DNA of 64,000 nucleotides. It comes from Mycolicibacterium tusciae. GTDB taxonomy: Bacteria > Actinomycetota > Actinomycetes > Mycobacteriales > Mycobacteriaceae. The stretch spans positions 186,001 to 250,000 of the forward strand of contig NZ_MVIM01000004.1 of NCBI RefSeq assembly GCF_002086795.1, written 5' to 3'. The stretch's first letter is position 1. Every line of letters begins with the position of its first letter. Below, one piece after another: positions 47,296-56,862 of this stretch. Under the pieces are notes generated by a model. It searched no databases. It saw only the letters and a list, made by a program, of their open reading frames with translations, and was not told the origin of the DNA. A program made the position numbers and the translations under genes.

Positions 47296-49295
47296 AAGCG
47301 GCCGCCGCCGCCGAACATCCCGCCTCCGCCGCCGGAGCCGCCGAACGAACCGGTGCCGAAGCCGCCGCCGCCGAAGCCGCCGCGCATCCCTCCGCTGAGG
47401 ATGTTGCCGATCAGAATGCCACCGATCATCGCGCCGATATTGCCCCCACCGCCACCGCGACCGCCGAACGGACCACCCGGACCCATATACGAGCGTTGCG
47501 CGTTCTGCAGATCGGCGGTGGCCAGGGTCTGGGCCTGTGACGCCAGCATCGCGGCGCCGTTGGCGTGCGCGATGGCTTCGGCTGGATCGGTCGACCGCTT
47601 CTGCTCGGCGGCGCCGATGTGCCGGACGGCCTCGGCCAGTCGGGTACGAGCCTCCGGACCGACGATGCCACGGCGAGTATCGATGAAATCCGACACCGAT
47701 CTGATCCGCGACCGCGCGGTGAACAGCGCCTCTTCCAACGCCCGATTGAGTCGCTCGGCTGCCTCCCGATCCTGCTCGACTGCCGCCAGCAGCCGGTCAA
47801 GATCCGCGTCGGCTTTGGTCAGTTCGGTGAAAGAACCGAGCGGGTCAACAGATTTCGAGCGCTGGGCGGTGGCCACTGCGGCCGCCGCCGCGTCGCGGGC
47901 CTCGGCCAGTTGTGCTGCCTGCGGCGCGTTGCCCTGCTTTAGCAGGGCGCCGGCCTGCTTGATGCCGTTCTGAATGTCTTCGATCGCCGAGGGCAGCGTG
48001 GCGACCGCTCGACGGATATCGCTGGCAGCGCTGTCCACCGCGTCCAGCAGCCCGCGCGCCTGGGCCAAGGCAGACTCGGCCGCGCGGACGCATTCGACGA
48101 GTTCGGTCTGTCGCCCTGCCACCGGCCGGAGTGCAAGATCACGCCCGCGGCTGATGTTTTCGTCGGCGAAGGTCAGCAGTTCCTTGGCCGCGTCGACGTT
48201 GCCGGCCACCGAGCTCAGCGCCGTCGCGTCGAACTCGCTGTGCAGTTGCGCGAGCTTCTGCCCAGACGAGTCGAGCCGGGCGGTGATGTCGACCACCTGT
48301 TGGGTCATCGCGTCGAGCCGGGATGGCGCGTTGATCACCAGGTTCCGCAGATCGGCGAAGGCGCCTTGCTGCGCGTCCAACTCACGATCGGCCTTGGCGG
48401 CGGCGACCACGACACGAGTCAGCAAGTCGCGACGCTGCGCCGGCGTCTCCGGGATGGCGTCGTCGAGGATCTGACGGACGTTGAACGCTTGGGCGAGAGT
48501 CGTTTTCGCGTTGCCGACCGCACGCGTGAACGGCTCGGTCCGGTCCGTGCCGAACTCCTCGACGGCCAGTTCGAGTTCGTGCTCGCTGGTGCGCACGGCG
48601 TTGTCGACCTCGACCACCATTGCGCGTGACAGGTCGTCGAGGGCATCGAGCGACACCGCCGACAGTGCGTACGGATCGGTGGGATCGATCCGGCGTGCCG
48701 CGGCGAACTCGGCTTCGCGACGCTTACGCCGTCGTCGTCGCTGCCAAAGCATCAACAGCACGACCGCAAGTGCGATCACCCCCAGCGCCACCACCAACCC
48801 GAGCCAGCTGACACGCGCGCTCGAGCCCGAAGACTGAGCGAGCCCGTCGGCCGCCCCCACCGCCGCCCCAGTCCAGTCGTCTTGGCGCAGGGCGGGCTCG
48901 ATATCGTTGCGCCGCACGCTTTCCACCCGGCTGGAGCTCAGCTCGGTGGCGCTGTCGGGCACAAGGAAGGCGTACGCACGATCGGCTGTGGCCACCGCTA
49001 GCAGCGCGTCGAAATCGCCGAGGTCGCTGGCCCGCATCGTGTTACGCGCCCAGGCTTCCGCTGACTGGCCGGAGAACGACTCGACGTAGACGACCCACAA
49101 GCGGGTCTTGCGACTGGCGTACAACTCGTCGACCGCCGACGTCACCTGTGCCAAGCCGGAGTTGTCGAGGACGCCCGCTCGATCGGTGACATAACCCGGG
49201 AGGCGGAACGGGGGCTCAGCGGACGCCGACGGCGCAAGAAGGGCACTGGCGACGATCGTCGCGAGCACGACGCTGAGCAAGCGGGCGATGCGCAT
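47292..49295 (-). CDS. TPM-domain membrane protein with Gly-rich tail (Rv2345-like)
   Basis: The 667-residue product has a signal peptide ([18 protein letters not shown]), an N-terminal TPM domain ([36 protein letters not shown]), one membrane helix near residue 175 ([19 protein letters not shown]) followed by a basic patch, a long Ala-rich helical and probably coiled-coil region, and a Gly/Phe-rich C-terminus ([15 protein letters not shown]). The family resembles the YgcG/TPM phosphatase-like group; the role is unknown. It matches Rv2345 in size (about 660) and order beside dgt-dnaG. Confidence 0.85.
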   Translation of the reverse strand: MRIARLLSVVLATIVASALLAPSASAEPPFRLPGYVTDRAGVLDNSGLAQVTSAVDELYASRKTRLWVVYVESFSGQSAEAWARNTMRASDLGDFDALLAVATADRAYAFLVPDSATELSSSRVESVRRNDIEPALRQDDWTGAAVGAADGLAQSSGSSARVSWLGLVVALGVIALAVVLLMLWQRRRRRKRREAEFAAARRIDPTDPYALSAVSLDALDDLSRAMVVEVDNAVRTSEHELELAVEEFGTDRTEPFTRAVGNAKTTLAQAFNVRQILDDAIPETPAQRRDLLTRVVVAAAKADRELDAQQGAFADLRNLVINAPSRLDAMTQQVVDITARLDSSGQKLAQLHSEFDATALSSVAGNVDAAKELLTFADENISRGRDLALRPVAGRQTELVECVRAAESALAQARGLLDAVDSAASDIRRAVATLPSAIEDIQNGIKQAGALLKQGNAPQAAQLAEARDAAAAAVATAQRSKSVDPLGSFTELTKADADLDRLLAAVEQDREAAERLNRALEEALFTARSRIRSVSDFIDTRRGIVGPEARTRLAEAVRHIGAAEQKRSTDPAEAIAHANGAAMLASQAQTLATADLQNAQRSYMGPGGPFGGRGGGGGNIGAMIGGILIGNILSGGMRGGFGGGGFGTGSFGGSGGGGGMFGGGGRF

Positions 49296-49300
49296 GGTCG

Positions 49301-50278
49301 TCAATCTAGTGATTTTTCCGGAGTGTCGAAGCCACCATGCCTCAATGCCTTCATCGGGGTGCGGAGGGCCGCGGCGTTGCGATAGCCGACCATCGCGGCG
49401 ATCTGGTCGAGGTGCAGCGAGGTGGTCTGCCTCAGATGGTTGGCCCGCTCGACCCGCAGCCGCTGGATCAGTCTGTAGGGAGTGAGACCGAGCTGATCCC
49501 GGACGCGCCGTTCCAGGGTGCGCCGTGTCGTTCCGATGGCGTATGCCGCCGCGGGGACGCTGATATCGCGGTCGAGGTTGGCGCGGATCCATGCCTCGAA
49601 ATCGATGACCAGTTGGTCCGCCGTTTCGAGGTAGGTGTGGGCGGCGTTGACGCTTCGTGCCGGCCGTTGATCGAAAAGCAGGAAGGCCGCGGTCGCGTCC
49701 GCCAGTTGTGGACTCACCGATGCCACGATGTGCATAGCGAGATCGATATGGGCGAATGCGGCCCCGGCGGTGGTGACGGTGCCGTCCGCGACGACCATGC
49801 GCGACATGTCCAGTGTCACGCGAGGGAAGCGGCGGCGGAACTCGTCGACGAGCCACCAACTCGTGGTGGCCAGTTTCGAGTCGAGAATGCCGGCGTCGGC
49901 GAGGACGAATGTGCCAGTGCACGCCGCAGCCAGCAGGCGGCCGTCCAGCGCCCAATCCCGGGCCGTGCGACGGATCGCGAGCACGTCCTCACGGAGTAGA
50001 GCATCGACGATGCCGTTGGGAGTGTTGACCGCAAGCGCAGGCACGACCAGAAGATCCAGCGAATGCAGTCGGTCGTCATCGGCGCCGATGTCGATCGGCG
50101 CCAGCAGGCCGCCCGCGGTTCGAATTGGCTCGTCGGTCACACCGACCGTGGACACCTGAATTTCGGGGATGTCGCGATCCACCTGCGGGATGGCCGTGTT
50201 GGCGCCGCGCAGCACGTCGAGGAGCGTCACAAGGCCAGAGTCCCAACATGACGGAATGGCGATGACCCCGACATGCAT
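49301..50278 (-). CDS. AraC-family regulator with DJ-1/PfpI-like domain
   Basis: The 325-residue product has a glutamine-amidotransferase-like N-terminal domain (MHVGVIAIPSCWDSG; ACTGTFVLADAGILD, where Cys is at the usual nucleophile elbow) and a C-terminal AraC DNA-binding domain (IGTTRRTLERRVRDQLG, LDQIAAMVGYRNAAAL). ATG 50278 begins the conserved part; an upstream extension would overlap the divergent gene. It probably controls the adjacent CrtC/AttH-like gene and itself through the direct repeats in the intergenic region. Confidence 0.9.
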   Translation of the reverse strand: MHVGVIAIPSCWDSGLVTLLDVLRGANTAIPQVDRDIPEIQVSTVGVTDEPIRTAGGLLAPIDIGADDDRLHSLDLLVVPALAVNTPNGIVDALLREDVLAIRRTARDWALDGRLLAAACTGTFVLADAGILDSKLATTSWWLVDEFRRRFPRVTLDMSRMVVADGTVTTAGAAFAHIDLAMHIVASVSPQLADATAAFLLFDQRPARSVNAAHTYLETADQLVIDFEAWIRANLDRDISVPAAAYAIGTTRRTLERRVRDQLGLTPYRLIQRLRVERANHLRQTTSLHLDQIAAMVGYRNAAALRTPMKALRHGGFDTPEKSLD

Positions 50279-50310
50279 GTCGCAAATGCTATGCGTCCTG
50301 TCGCAAACGC
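50278..50310. promoter_or_regulatory. Candidate AraC-type operator: two direct repeats 21 bp apart
   Basis: TGTCGCAAATGC (50278-50289) and TGTCGCAAACGC (50299-50310) differ at one base and start exactly 21 bp apart, two helical turns, the arrangement used by AraC family dimers. The first copy touches the regulator's own start codon; the second lies about 57 bp upstream of the divergent enzyme gene. Confidence 0.6.
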
Positions 50311-50366
50311 ACTCATCCGGGTGCCTAGCGTCAGCGTCATGAATTCCCGAGAAATGGAGTACTGAG

Positions 50367-51440
50367 ATGACCGCACTGATCGGCACGCTCCCACGCCACT
50401 ACGACCGGCTCGGCCTCAAGCGCGGGATGATCCAGGAATGGGAGGACGGCCTACGGACCGCGGCGGCCGACGGCACTTTCGAATGGTGGTACTTCGACGC
50501 ACATCTGGACGACGGGTCGACGATCACCGTGGAGTTCCACACCAAGCCCCCGTACGTCTCGCCGAAGGCCCCGCTGACGCCGTTCGTTCTGCTGACCATC
50601 ACCGACTCCGCCGGCGTCCGGGTCGACCGGACCCACCTCGCGGAACCGTCGCGGTTTGCGGCATCGGAGTCCCACTGCGACGTCGTCATAGGGCCCAACA
50701 CCTTCCGCCGCGATGCACACGGATATACGATCCACGTCGAAATCGACGATGTGGTAGCCGATTTCACGTTGCGCGCCGAGGTGCCGCCATGGCGGCCGGA
50801 GACCGGGCACGCCTTCTTCGGCGAAAAGGAGGAGCACTACATCGCGTGGCTGCCTGTGGTTGCCCGGGGTGCCGTGGAGGCGGTAATCATGATGGGCGGC
50901 CGTGCGCAACAGCGATTCGGCACCGGCTACCACGACCACAACTGGGGCAACATTGCCCCGCGCAAGGTGCTCGACCACTGGTACTGGGGCCGCGCCCGCG
51001 TCGGCGATTACACCGTGGTCACGCTCAACTTCGTGAGCCATGACAAGTACGACAACGTTCGACTTCCCGCGGTCATGGTCGCCAAAGACGGCGAGATCCT
51101 GGCCTCGGCCGTCGGCGCGGACCGGGTGACCTTCAGCGGCACTGACGTCGTGGAGCACGCCGAAACGGCTGTGCCCGTGGCGAGACGCCTCGAATACGGA
51201 GTGCGAGATGGCGATGCCGCATTCCGGGTGACGTTCGAGCACCGCCGCGACGCGTTCACGCTCGACCTGGGAGAGCCGGGGGCTTACCTGCGCTTCACCG
51301 GTGATGTCACCGTCGAGCACCGCTGCGGAGGCGAGGTGGCCACGGCCACGGCCCAAAGCCTTTGGGAACTGCTTTACTTCGGTGCCCGCGCCGCGCGAGA
51401 CACGCCCGCTGCGCAGTCGCTCATCGGGCACCAAGCCTGA
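50367..51440 (+). CDS. CrtC/AttH-like lipocalin-fold enzyme
   Basis: The 357-residue product has GTFEWWYFDAHLDDGS near the N-terminus and GTGYHDHNWGN in the middle, the signature pair of the CrtC (hydroxyneurosporene synthase)/AttH family of lipocalin-like hydratases and cyclases. No signal peptide was seen. The substrate is unknown and no carotenoid or polyketide genes are adjacent. ATG 50367 follows AAATGGAG. The divergent AraC regulator suggests induction by an effector. Confidence 0.75.
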   Translation: MTALIGTLPRHYDRLGLKRGMIQEWEDGLRTAAADGTFEWWYFDAHLDDGSTITVEFHTKPPYVSPKAPLTPFVLLTITDSAGVRVDRTHLAEPSRFAASESHCDVVIGPNTFRRDAHGYTIHVEIDDVVADFTLRAEVPPWRPETGHAFFGEKEEHYIAWLPVVARGAVEAVIMMGGRAQQRFGTGYHDHNWGNIAPRKVLDHWYWGRARVGDYTVVTLNFVSHDKYDNVRLPAVMVAKDGEILASAVGADRVTFSGTDVVEHAETAVPVARRLEYGVRDGDAAFRVTFEHRRDAFTLDLGEPGAYLRFTGDVTVEHRCGGEVATATAQSLWELLYFGARAARDTPAAQSLIGHQA

Positions 51441-51481
51441 CGCACACGCCATTGTGAGCGGTACTGGCAGACTGTGCGGCG

Positions 51482-52738
51482 GTGGCAGCGAATCAGGATC
51501 CCTACGACGAGTTCGACCGCGCGCGACTGGTGGTCGAACCGCCGAAAGCTGCCGCCTTGCCGGGCACCGACACCGAGCACCGCACCGATTTCGCGCGCGA
51601 CCGCGCCCGGGTGCTGCATTGCGCCGCGCTGCGCAGGCTGGCCGACAAGACCCAGGTGGTGGGGCCGCGCCAAGGGGAGACTCCGCGCACCCGGTTGACG
51701 CACTCGTTGGAGGTCGCGCAGATCGGCCGCGGTATGGCCATCGGTCTGGGCTGCGACCCCGACCTCGTCGACATGGCCGGGCTGGCCCACGACATCGGCC
51801 ATCCCCCGTACGGTCACAACGGCGAACGCGCCCTCGACGAGATCGCCGCGGAGTGCGGCGGCTTCGAGGCGAACGCGCAGAACTTCCGTATCCTGACCCG
51901 GCTGGAGCCCAAAGTCCTTGGCCCGCAGTGGCACAGCGCCGGATTGAACCTCACCCGCGCGGGGCTGGATGCGGTGACGAAGTATCCGTGGCGCCGCGGC
52001 GGTCAGCGGCGCAAGTTCGGGTTCTACGAGGACGACGCGGCCGCCGCGGACTGGCTGCGGTCGGGTGCGCCGGAGGAAAAGCCATGCCTGGAGGCGCAGG
52101 TCATGGACTGGGCCGACGACGTGGCCTACTCGGTGCACGACGTCGAGGACGGTGTCGTCTCGGGCCGGATCGACATGCGGGTGCTGGCCGACGACGACGC
52201 GGCCACCGTGCTGGGGCGCCTCGGCGAATCGAGCGGGATGGGGGCCGGACTGCGCTCCGACGATCTGGTGGCCGCCGCAGGCCGGCTGTCGAATCTGCCC
52301 GTTGTCGCGGCCGTCGGCAAGTACGACGGCACATTGGCCGCGTCGGTCGCGCTCAAGCGACTGACCAGTGAACTGGTCGGACGATTCGCGTCCGCGGCCA
52401 TCGCGGCGACCAGGGAGGTGGCCGGAACGGGGCCGCTGGTGCGGTACCAGGCCGAGCTTCGGGTCCCGGGGCTGGTCAGGGCCGAGGTGGCGGTGCTCAA
52501 GATCTTGGCGCTGCAGTTCATCATGTCCGATCCGCGGCACCTCGAACTCCAGGCACAACAGCGCGAACGCGTGCACCGCGTCGTGGAGTGGACGCTGTCC
52601 GGCGCACCCGCCACGCTCGATCCGATCTTCGTCCCGGCGTACAACGCCGCCGAGTCCGACGGCGCCCGGATGAGGGTCGTCATCGACCAGGTCGCTTCAT
52701 TCACAGAGGGGCGATTGGAGCGTTTGGAACCGGCCTAA
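51482..52738 (+). CDS. dgt: Dgt, deoxyguanosinetriphosphate triphosphohydrolase-like protein
   Basis: This HD-domain hydrolase cleaves dNTPs to deoxynucleoside and triphosphate. The 418-residue product has [15 protein letters not shown] and the metal-binding [14 protein letters not shown], both typical, and later [18 protein letters not shown] 51482 gives the family N-terminus. It lies 40 bp upstream of dnaG, in the same order as M. tuberculosis Rv2344c-Rv2343c. Confidence 0.94.
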   Translation: MAANQDPYDEFDRARLVVEPPKAAALPGTDTEHRTDFARDRARVLHCAALRRLADKTQVVGPRQGETPRTRLTHSLEVAQIGRGMAIGLGCDPDLVDMAGLAHDIGHPPYGHNGERALDEIAAECGGFEANAQNFRILTRLEPKVLGPQWHSAGLNLTRAGLDAVTKYPWRRGGQRRKFGFYEDDAAAADWLRSGAPEEKPCLEAQVMDWADDVAYSVHDVEDGVVSGRIDMRVLADDDAATVLGRLGESSGMGAGLRSDDLVAAAGRLSNLPVVAAVGKYDGTLAASVALKRLTSELVGRFASAAIAATREVAGTGPLVRYQAELRVPGLVRAEVAVLKILALQFIMSDPRHLELQAQQRERVHRVVEWTLSGAPATLDPIFVPAYNAAESDGARMRVVIDQVASFTEGRLERLEPA

Positions 52739-52778
52739 GCGTGATCGCACGCGACGCCGCGCGCTCTAGACTGGCCCG

Positions 52779-54713
52779 GTGGCCGGCCGCATCCCCGATC
52801 GAGACATCGCGGCCATCCGTGAACGCGTACGCATCGAGGAGGTCGTCGGCGACTACGTGCAGTTGCGCCGGGCGGGTGCGGACTCGCTGAAGGGCCTCTG
52901 CCCGTTCCACGACGAGAAGTCTCCGTCGTTTCATGTGCGGCCCAATCACGGGCACTTCCACTGCTTCGGCTGCGGCGAGGGCGGCGACGTCTACGCCTTC
53001 GTCCAGAAGATCGAGCACGTCAGCTTCGTCGAGGCCGTCGAACTGCTGGCCGACCGCGTGGGCTACACCGTCACCTACACCGGCGGCTCGACGACCAACG
53101 TGCAGCGCGACCGCGGCAGCCGCAGCCGGCTGCTGGCGGCCAACGCCGCCGCCCAGGAGTTCTACGCCGAGGCGCTGAAATCCGACGAGGCCGCACCGGC
53201 GCGCGAGTACCTGATCGAGCGCAACTTCGACGCCGACGCCGCGGCGAGGTTCGGCTGCGGTTTCGCCCCGTCGGGGTGGGAGACGCTGACAAAACACTTG
53301 ATGCGCAAGGGTTTTGAGTTCAAGGAGCTGGAGGCTGCGGGCCTGTCTCGCGAGGGCCGACGCGGCCCGATGGATCGCTTCCACCGTCGCCTGCTGTGGC
53401 CGATCCGCGCGAGCGGTGGGGAAGTGATCGGCTTCGGTGCGCGGCGCATCTTCGACGACGACCAGATGGAAGCGAAGTACGTCAACACCCCGGAGACCGT
53501 GCTGTACAAGAAGTCGTCGGTGTTGTTCGGCCTCGATCTGGCCAAACGCGACATCGCCAAGGGACACCAGGCGGTCGTGGTCGAGGGCTACACCGACGTG
53601 ATGGCGATGCACCTGGCCGGGGTGACGACGGCCGTCGCCTCCTGTGGCACCGCCTTCGGTGACGAGCACTTGGCGATGCTGCGGCGACTCATGATGGATG
53701 ACAACTTCTTTCGCGGTGAGCTGATCTACGTGTTCGACGGTGACGCCGCAGGACGCGCTGCGGCGGTCAAGGCGTTCGAGGGTGAACAGAATCTCGCCGG
53801 GCAGTCGTTCGTCGCGGTGGCCGCAGAGGAGAAATTGGCCGGGATGGATCCGTGTGACATCCGGCTCCATTTCGGCGACGGGGCGTTGCGGGATCTGGTG
53901 GCGCGACGCACGCCGCTGTTCGAGTTCGCCATTCGCACCGCACTTGCCGACCATGACCTCGACAGCGCCGAAGGCCGGGTGAACGCCTTGCGGCAATGCG
54001 TCCCGATGGTCGCAGGCATCAAGGACAGCATGCTGCGCGACGAGTACGCGCGCCGCGTGGCGGGCTGGGTCGGCTGGGCCGACGTCGCGCAGGTGATCGG
54101 CAGGGTGCGCGAGGAAGCGCAGAAGCGCGGTATGCCGGAGCGCGGTGGTCGGCGCCGCGCGTCTGCGGCAGAACACGGCGCACCACAGGCGCGTCCTGCT
54201 GCGCCAAAGGCGGAGCGCCCTGATCCGGCCGATCCCACGCTGTGGCCGCAGCGGGAGGCGCTCAAGTCGGCGTTGCAACACCCGGCGCTGGCCGGTCCGG
54301 TGTTCGACTCACTGACCGTCGAGAGTTTCACCCACCCCGGCTATGCCGCGGTCCGGAAGGCGATCGACGCCGCAGGGGGTGTGGCCGCGGGGCAGTCCGG
54401 CGGCCAGTGGATAGATGCGGTGCGCGGACATGCGGGGTCCGAGGCCGCCGCGGGCCTGGTCAACGAGCTCGGCGTGGAAGCCATCAACGTCGACGACGAC
54501 GAGAAGATGCGGCGCTACATCGCCGGGGTAATGGCGAGGCTGCAGGAAGTGTGGGTCGGACGGCAGATCGCCGAGGTCAAATCCAAGCTGCAGCGCATGT
54601 CCCCGGTTGAGCAGGGCGACGAGTATCACGCTCTGTTCGGGGACCTGGTCGCCATGGAGGCCTATCGCCGCAGCCTGCTCGAACAGGCCAGCGGCGACGA
54701 CCTCACTGCGTGA
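52779..54713 (+). CDS. dnaG: DnaG, DNA primase
   Basis: DnaG synthesises RNA primers for replication. The 644-residue product has an N-terminal zinc ribbon (CPFHDEKSPSF, HCFGCGEGGD), a TOPRIM domain (VVVEGYTDVMAMH, YVFDGDAAGRAA), and a C-terminal helicase-interaction region. GTG 52779 begins VAGRIPDRDIAAIRERV, the usual start. Confidence 0.97.
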   Translation: MAGRIPDRDIAAIRERVRIEEVVGDYVQLRRAGADSLKGLCPFHDEKSPSFHVRPNHGHFHCFGCGEGGDVYAFVQKIEHVSFVEAVELLADRVGYTVTYTGGSTTNVQRDRGSRSRLLAANAAAQEFYAEALKSDEAAPAREYLIERNFDADAAARFGCGFAPSGWETLTKHLMRKGFEFKELEAAGLSREGRRGPMDRFHRRLLWPIRASGGEVIGFGARRIFDDDQMEAKYVNTPETVLYKKSSVLFGLDLAKRDIAKGHQAVVVEGYTDVMAMHLAGVTTAVASCGTAFGDEHLAMLRRLMMDDNFFRGELIYVFDGDAAGRAAAVKAFEGEQNLAGQSFVAVAAEEKLAGMDPCDIRLHFGDGALRDLVARRTPLFEFAIRTALADHDLDSAEGRVNALRQCVPMVAGIKDSMLRDEYARRVAGWVGWADVAQVIGRVREEAQKRGMPERGGRRRASAAEHGAPQARPAAPKAERPDPADPTLWPQREALKSALQHPALAGPVFDSLTVESFTHPGYAAVRKAIDAAGGVAAGQSGGQWIDAVRGHAGSEAAAGLVNELGVEAINVDDDEKMRRYIAGVMARLQEVWVGRQIAEVKSKLQRMSPVEQGDEYHALFGDLVAMEAYRRSLLEQASGDDLTA

Positions 54714-54779
54714 CACCGCGTAACGCGATAGGGTAGGCGCGCGATCAACCGTCGGGGAACGGTGAAGAAAGGGTCATTC

Positions 54780-55094
54780 GTGACATCGACCAAGAACCAG
54801 GCACGTCGGCTCATTGCCGTAGGCGCGTTTGCGGTCGCCGCCGTCGCGGCGCCCTTCGCAGCATCCACGCTGACGAGCGATGCGACGGAGACTGTGGCAC
54901 TGCCTCCCGGCTGTCTGGCGTGGTTCGGTAACGCGGAAGACGGCAAGTGCCTGGGTTACTCCAACGGCAACGGAGTGAACATCGGTACCCCGGAATTCGG
55001 GTTCGAAGGCGGCAACGGATCGAACGGCGGCGCGGGCTTCTCCACGGGCCCCCTGATCCCGGGCCGCACCATCACCGAGCCGTACGCGCCTTAA
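54780..55094 (+). CDS. Small secreted protein of unknown function
   Basis: The 104-residue product has a signal peptide (RRLIAVGAFAVAAVAAPFAA) and a Gly/Asn-rich mature part with two Cys (PPGCLAWFGNAEDGKC) that could form a disulphide. No domain was recognised. GTG 54780 was chosen because GAAAGGG lies upstream; a GTG six codons earlier includes that site. Its TAA directly abuts the stop of the opposite gene at 55095. Confidence 0.7.
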   Translation: MTSTKNQARRLIAVGAFAVAAVAAPFAASTLTSDATETVALPPGCLAWFGNAEDGKCLGYSNGNGVNIGTPEFGFEGGNGSNGGAGFSTGPLIPGRTITEPYAP

Positions 55095-55349
55095 CTAGCG
55101 CTGCCGGCCCTTCGGCACGGCCTCCGGTCCGATCACGGTCGTTCCGTGGTCGATCTCTGTCAACGTCACCAACTGTGGGTCCGGTGACACCCGGTCCGCG
55201 ATCTTGCGACGTCCCGCGTCGATCACCGCTTTGGCGGCCGGGCTCTCGGTGACCGCCCTGTATGTCCCGGCGATCTGTTCATACCGGCGTCGGCCCGCCT
55301 TCGTACCCAACACGTAGCCGACAGCCAATACGGCGACATACCGGATCAC
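55095..55349 (-). CDS. Small membrane-anchored YtxH-like protein (Rv2342-like)
   Basis: The 84-residue product has a short N-terminal hydrophobic helix (IRYVAVLAVGYVLG) followed by the basic KAGRRRYEQI and a helical, hydrophilic remainder, similar to Rv2342 (85 residues), which also lies opposite dnaG. GTG 55349 follows GGGAGGGG closely. Function unknown. Confidence 0.78.
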   Translation of the reverse strand: MIRYVAVLAVGYVLGTKAGRRRYEQIAGTYRAVTESPAAKAVIDAGRRKIADRVSPDPQLVTLTEIDHGTTVIGPEAVPKGRQR

Positions 55350-55500
55350 AAGACCCCTCCCGGACGAAAGTGCTTTTCCACGTCCATCCTGCCTCACATC
55401 CCTGGGTGCGCGTGGGGCGGAGGCGCATTGGCGATGCGAGTGGGAGGTGCGCTAGAGTCATGCCTCGGCCCGCGCTGATGAACACGTCGCGGGTGAGCCG

Positions 55501-55573
<73 letters not shown>

Positions 55574-55658
55574 CAAGATCTATCGAACGAATGGTGCCGT
55601 CGGGGTATCGCCCATTTTTCCAAGAACTCTCCAAGGCGCGCGTCCGAACCTTTAGCGC

Positions 55659-55832
55659 ATGTTGATACGACGCACCTCACCCTGGATCCTCGGAACGGCG
55701 ATGGCCGCAGCCATCGCGCATTTCGCATACGCCACGCAGATCGCCCAGGCTTTTGTTGACGCCTTCGAACCCGACCTCGACGCATGGGAGCACATCCCGG
55801 TGGGTCATGCCACCGTGGAGCTGGCCAGTTGA
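55659..55832 (+). CDS. Possible small ORF (57 residues) downstream of tRNA-Asn
   Basis: The ATG at 55659 opens 57 codons: a basic start (MLIRRTSPW), an Ala-rich hydrophobic stretch (ILGTAMAAAIAHFAYA) and an acidic end. A single membrane or secreted peptide is plausible. There is no clear ribosome site. A strong inverted repeat follows 10 bp after its stop, which supports transcription. The rest of 55574-55891 holds no other gene; near 55596 a short GGG/CCC hairpin with a T-run may end the tRNA transcript. Confidence 0.4.
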   Translation: MLIRRTSPWILGTAMAAAIAHFAYATQIAQAFVDAFEPDLDAWEHIPVGHATVELAS

Positions 55833-55842
55833 TTACCTACGC

Positions 55843-55875
55843 GTACTGAGGCCTCGCGCCGCGAAGCCCCAGTAC
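55843..55875. terminator. Strong inverted repeat, probable bidirectional terminator
   Basis: A 16-bp arm (55843-55858) pairs with 55860-55875 at 14 positions (GTACTG...CAGTAC ends perfect). No T-run follows. It lies between the small plus-strand ORF and the convergent Het-C-like gene, where a shared terminator is expected. Confidence 0.6.
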
Positions 55876-55891
55876 ACGCGATGCAGTTGAC

Positions 55892-56731
55892 TTACCAGCA
55901 GGCTTGACGACGATCGGCCTGGAACAGGTTGTCAGCGACGCAGGGTCCGGCATTGGCGGACACCAGCTCGCGAATCTGGTTGTACAGATCGACGGTCGCA
56001 GTGGTGGCCAATCGCGCCGCGAGATCGAAGTTATTGATCGGCGGGTTGCTGCCCGGGACCTGGATCATGCCGCGCGGGCTGTTCCAGGCGTCCTTGTTCA
56101 ACGTGGAGTGGCACTCGACGACACCCGGCGGCGGTCCGCCGGGAGGGCAGCCACCCAGCAGGTCGTCGTGGTCGGCCAAGACGTCGAAGTAGCCGGTGTG
56201 CAGGCCCGGCGGGAAGGCCGCGGGGTCGCAGGTGGGCATCAGCGGGGGTGGCATCCGGTCCGGCTGGTTGATCGCGATGTTGTCTTCGACCCAATTGGAG
56301 TGGGAGTAGAAGTCCTGCACCGCGTGCGCCAGCCCGCCGAACGCGGCGCGGGCGCCTGGACCGTCGACCAGGTCACTGCCACCGAGGCCCGCGGGCCGGG
56401 CACCGGCCAGGATGACCGGGGTGAAGAAATTCCACGCCTCCTGCGTCATGTTGCAGATCTCGACGGGATTGTTGGCGCCGTCGATGTGGCGAAACTCGTC
56501 GGCGAAGAACGCGTCGCTACCGACCGCACCGGCGCCCGGCGGCGGGCCGACCAGAATTTGGGCGATCGCAGTCTGATCAACCCCGAGGGGCTGTAGCGCA
56601 TCGCGGGTGACGCGCTCGTGGTTCTGGATCTGGAAGGCCTGGGCCGGCGGCGCGAGGGCACCGACGACCGCGGTTGCGGCGGCCACCACAGCAACCGAAA
56701 GACCAAACCTGGACGGGCGGAACGAGAACAT
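55892..56731 (-). CDS. Secreted Het-C / zinc-dependent phospholipase-like protein
   Basis: The 279-residue product has a signal peptide (LSVAVVAAATAVVGALAPPAQA, split around the hydrophobic core) and the motif AFGGLAHAVQDFYSHSNWVE, whose His/Asp/His spacing is typical of the Het-C/zinc-phospholipase C-like fold; an early HERVTRDAL fits too. Four or more Cys in the mature part suggest disulphides. ATG 56731 follows GGGAGGTAATTG. Enzymatic activity is inferred, not shown. Confidence 0.75.
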   Translation of the reverse strand: MFSFRPSRFGLSVAVVAAATAVVGALAPPAQAFQIQNHERVTRDALQPLGVDQTAIAQILVGPPPGAGAVGSDAFFADEFRHIDGANNPVEICNMTQEAWNFFTPVILAGARPAGLGGSDLVDGPGARAAFGGLAHAVQDFYSHSNWVEDNIAINQPDRMPPPLMPTCDPAAFPPGLHTGYFDVLADHDDLLGGCPPGGPPPGVVECHSTLNKDAWNSPRGMIQVPGSNPPINNFDLAARLATTATVDLYNQIRELVSANAGPCVADNLFQADRRQACW

Positions 56732-56862
56732 CAATTACCTCCCTGGTGCCTGGCAGGTCCGCTCGGACCAGCGATGCTGAATTCTGTCAGCGTCTGCCAA
56801 GCAGCATCTCAGAATTCGCCGGATTTGTGACGCGCAGCACCAACAGGTGGGGCGGATGTTGC

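Noticed and set aside
55574-55658. Phage attachment site at tRNA-Asn
   Set aside because: No integrase gene and no repeat of the tRNA 3' end were seen nearby.
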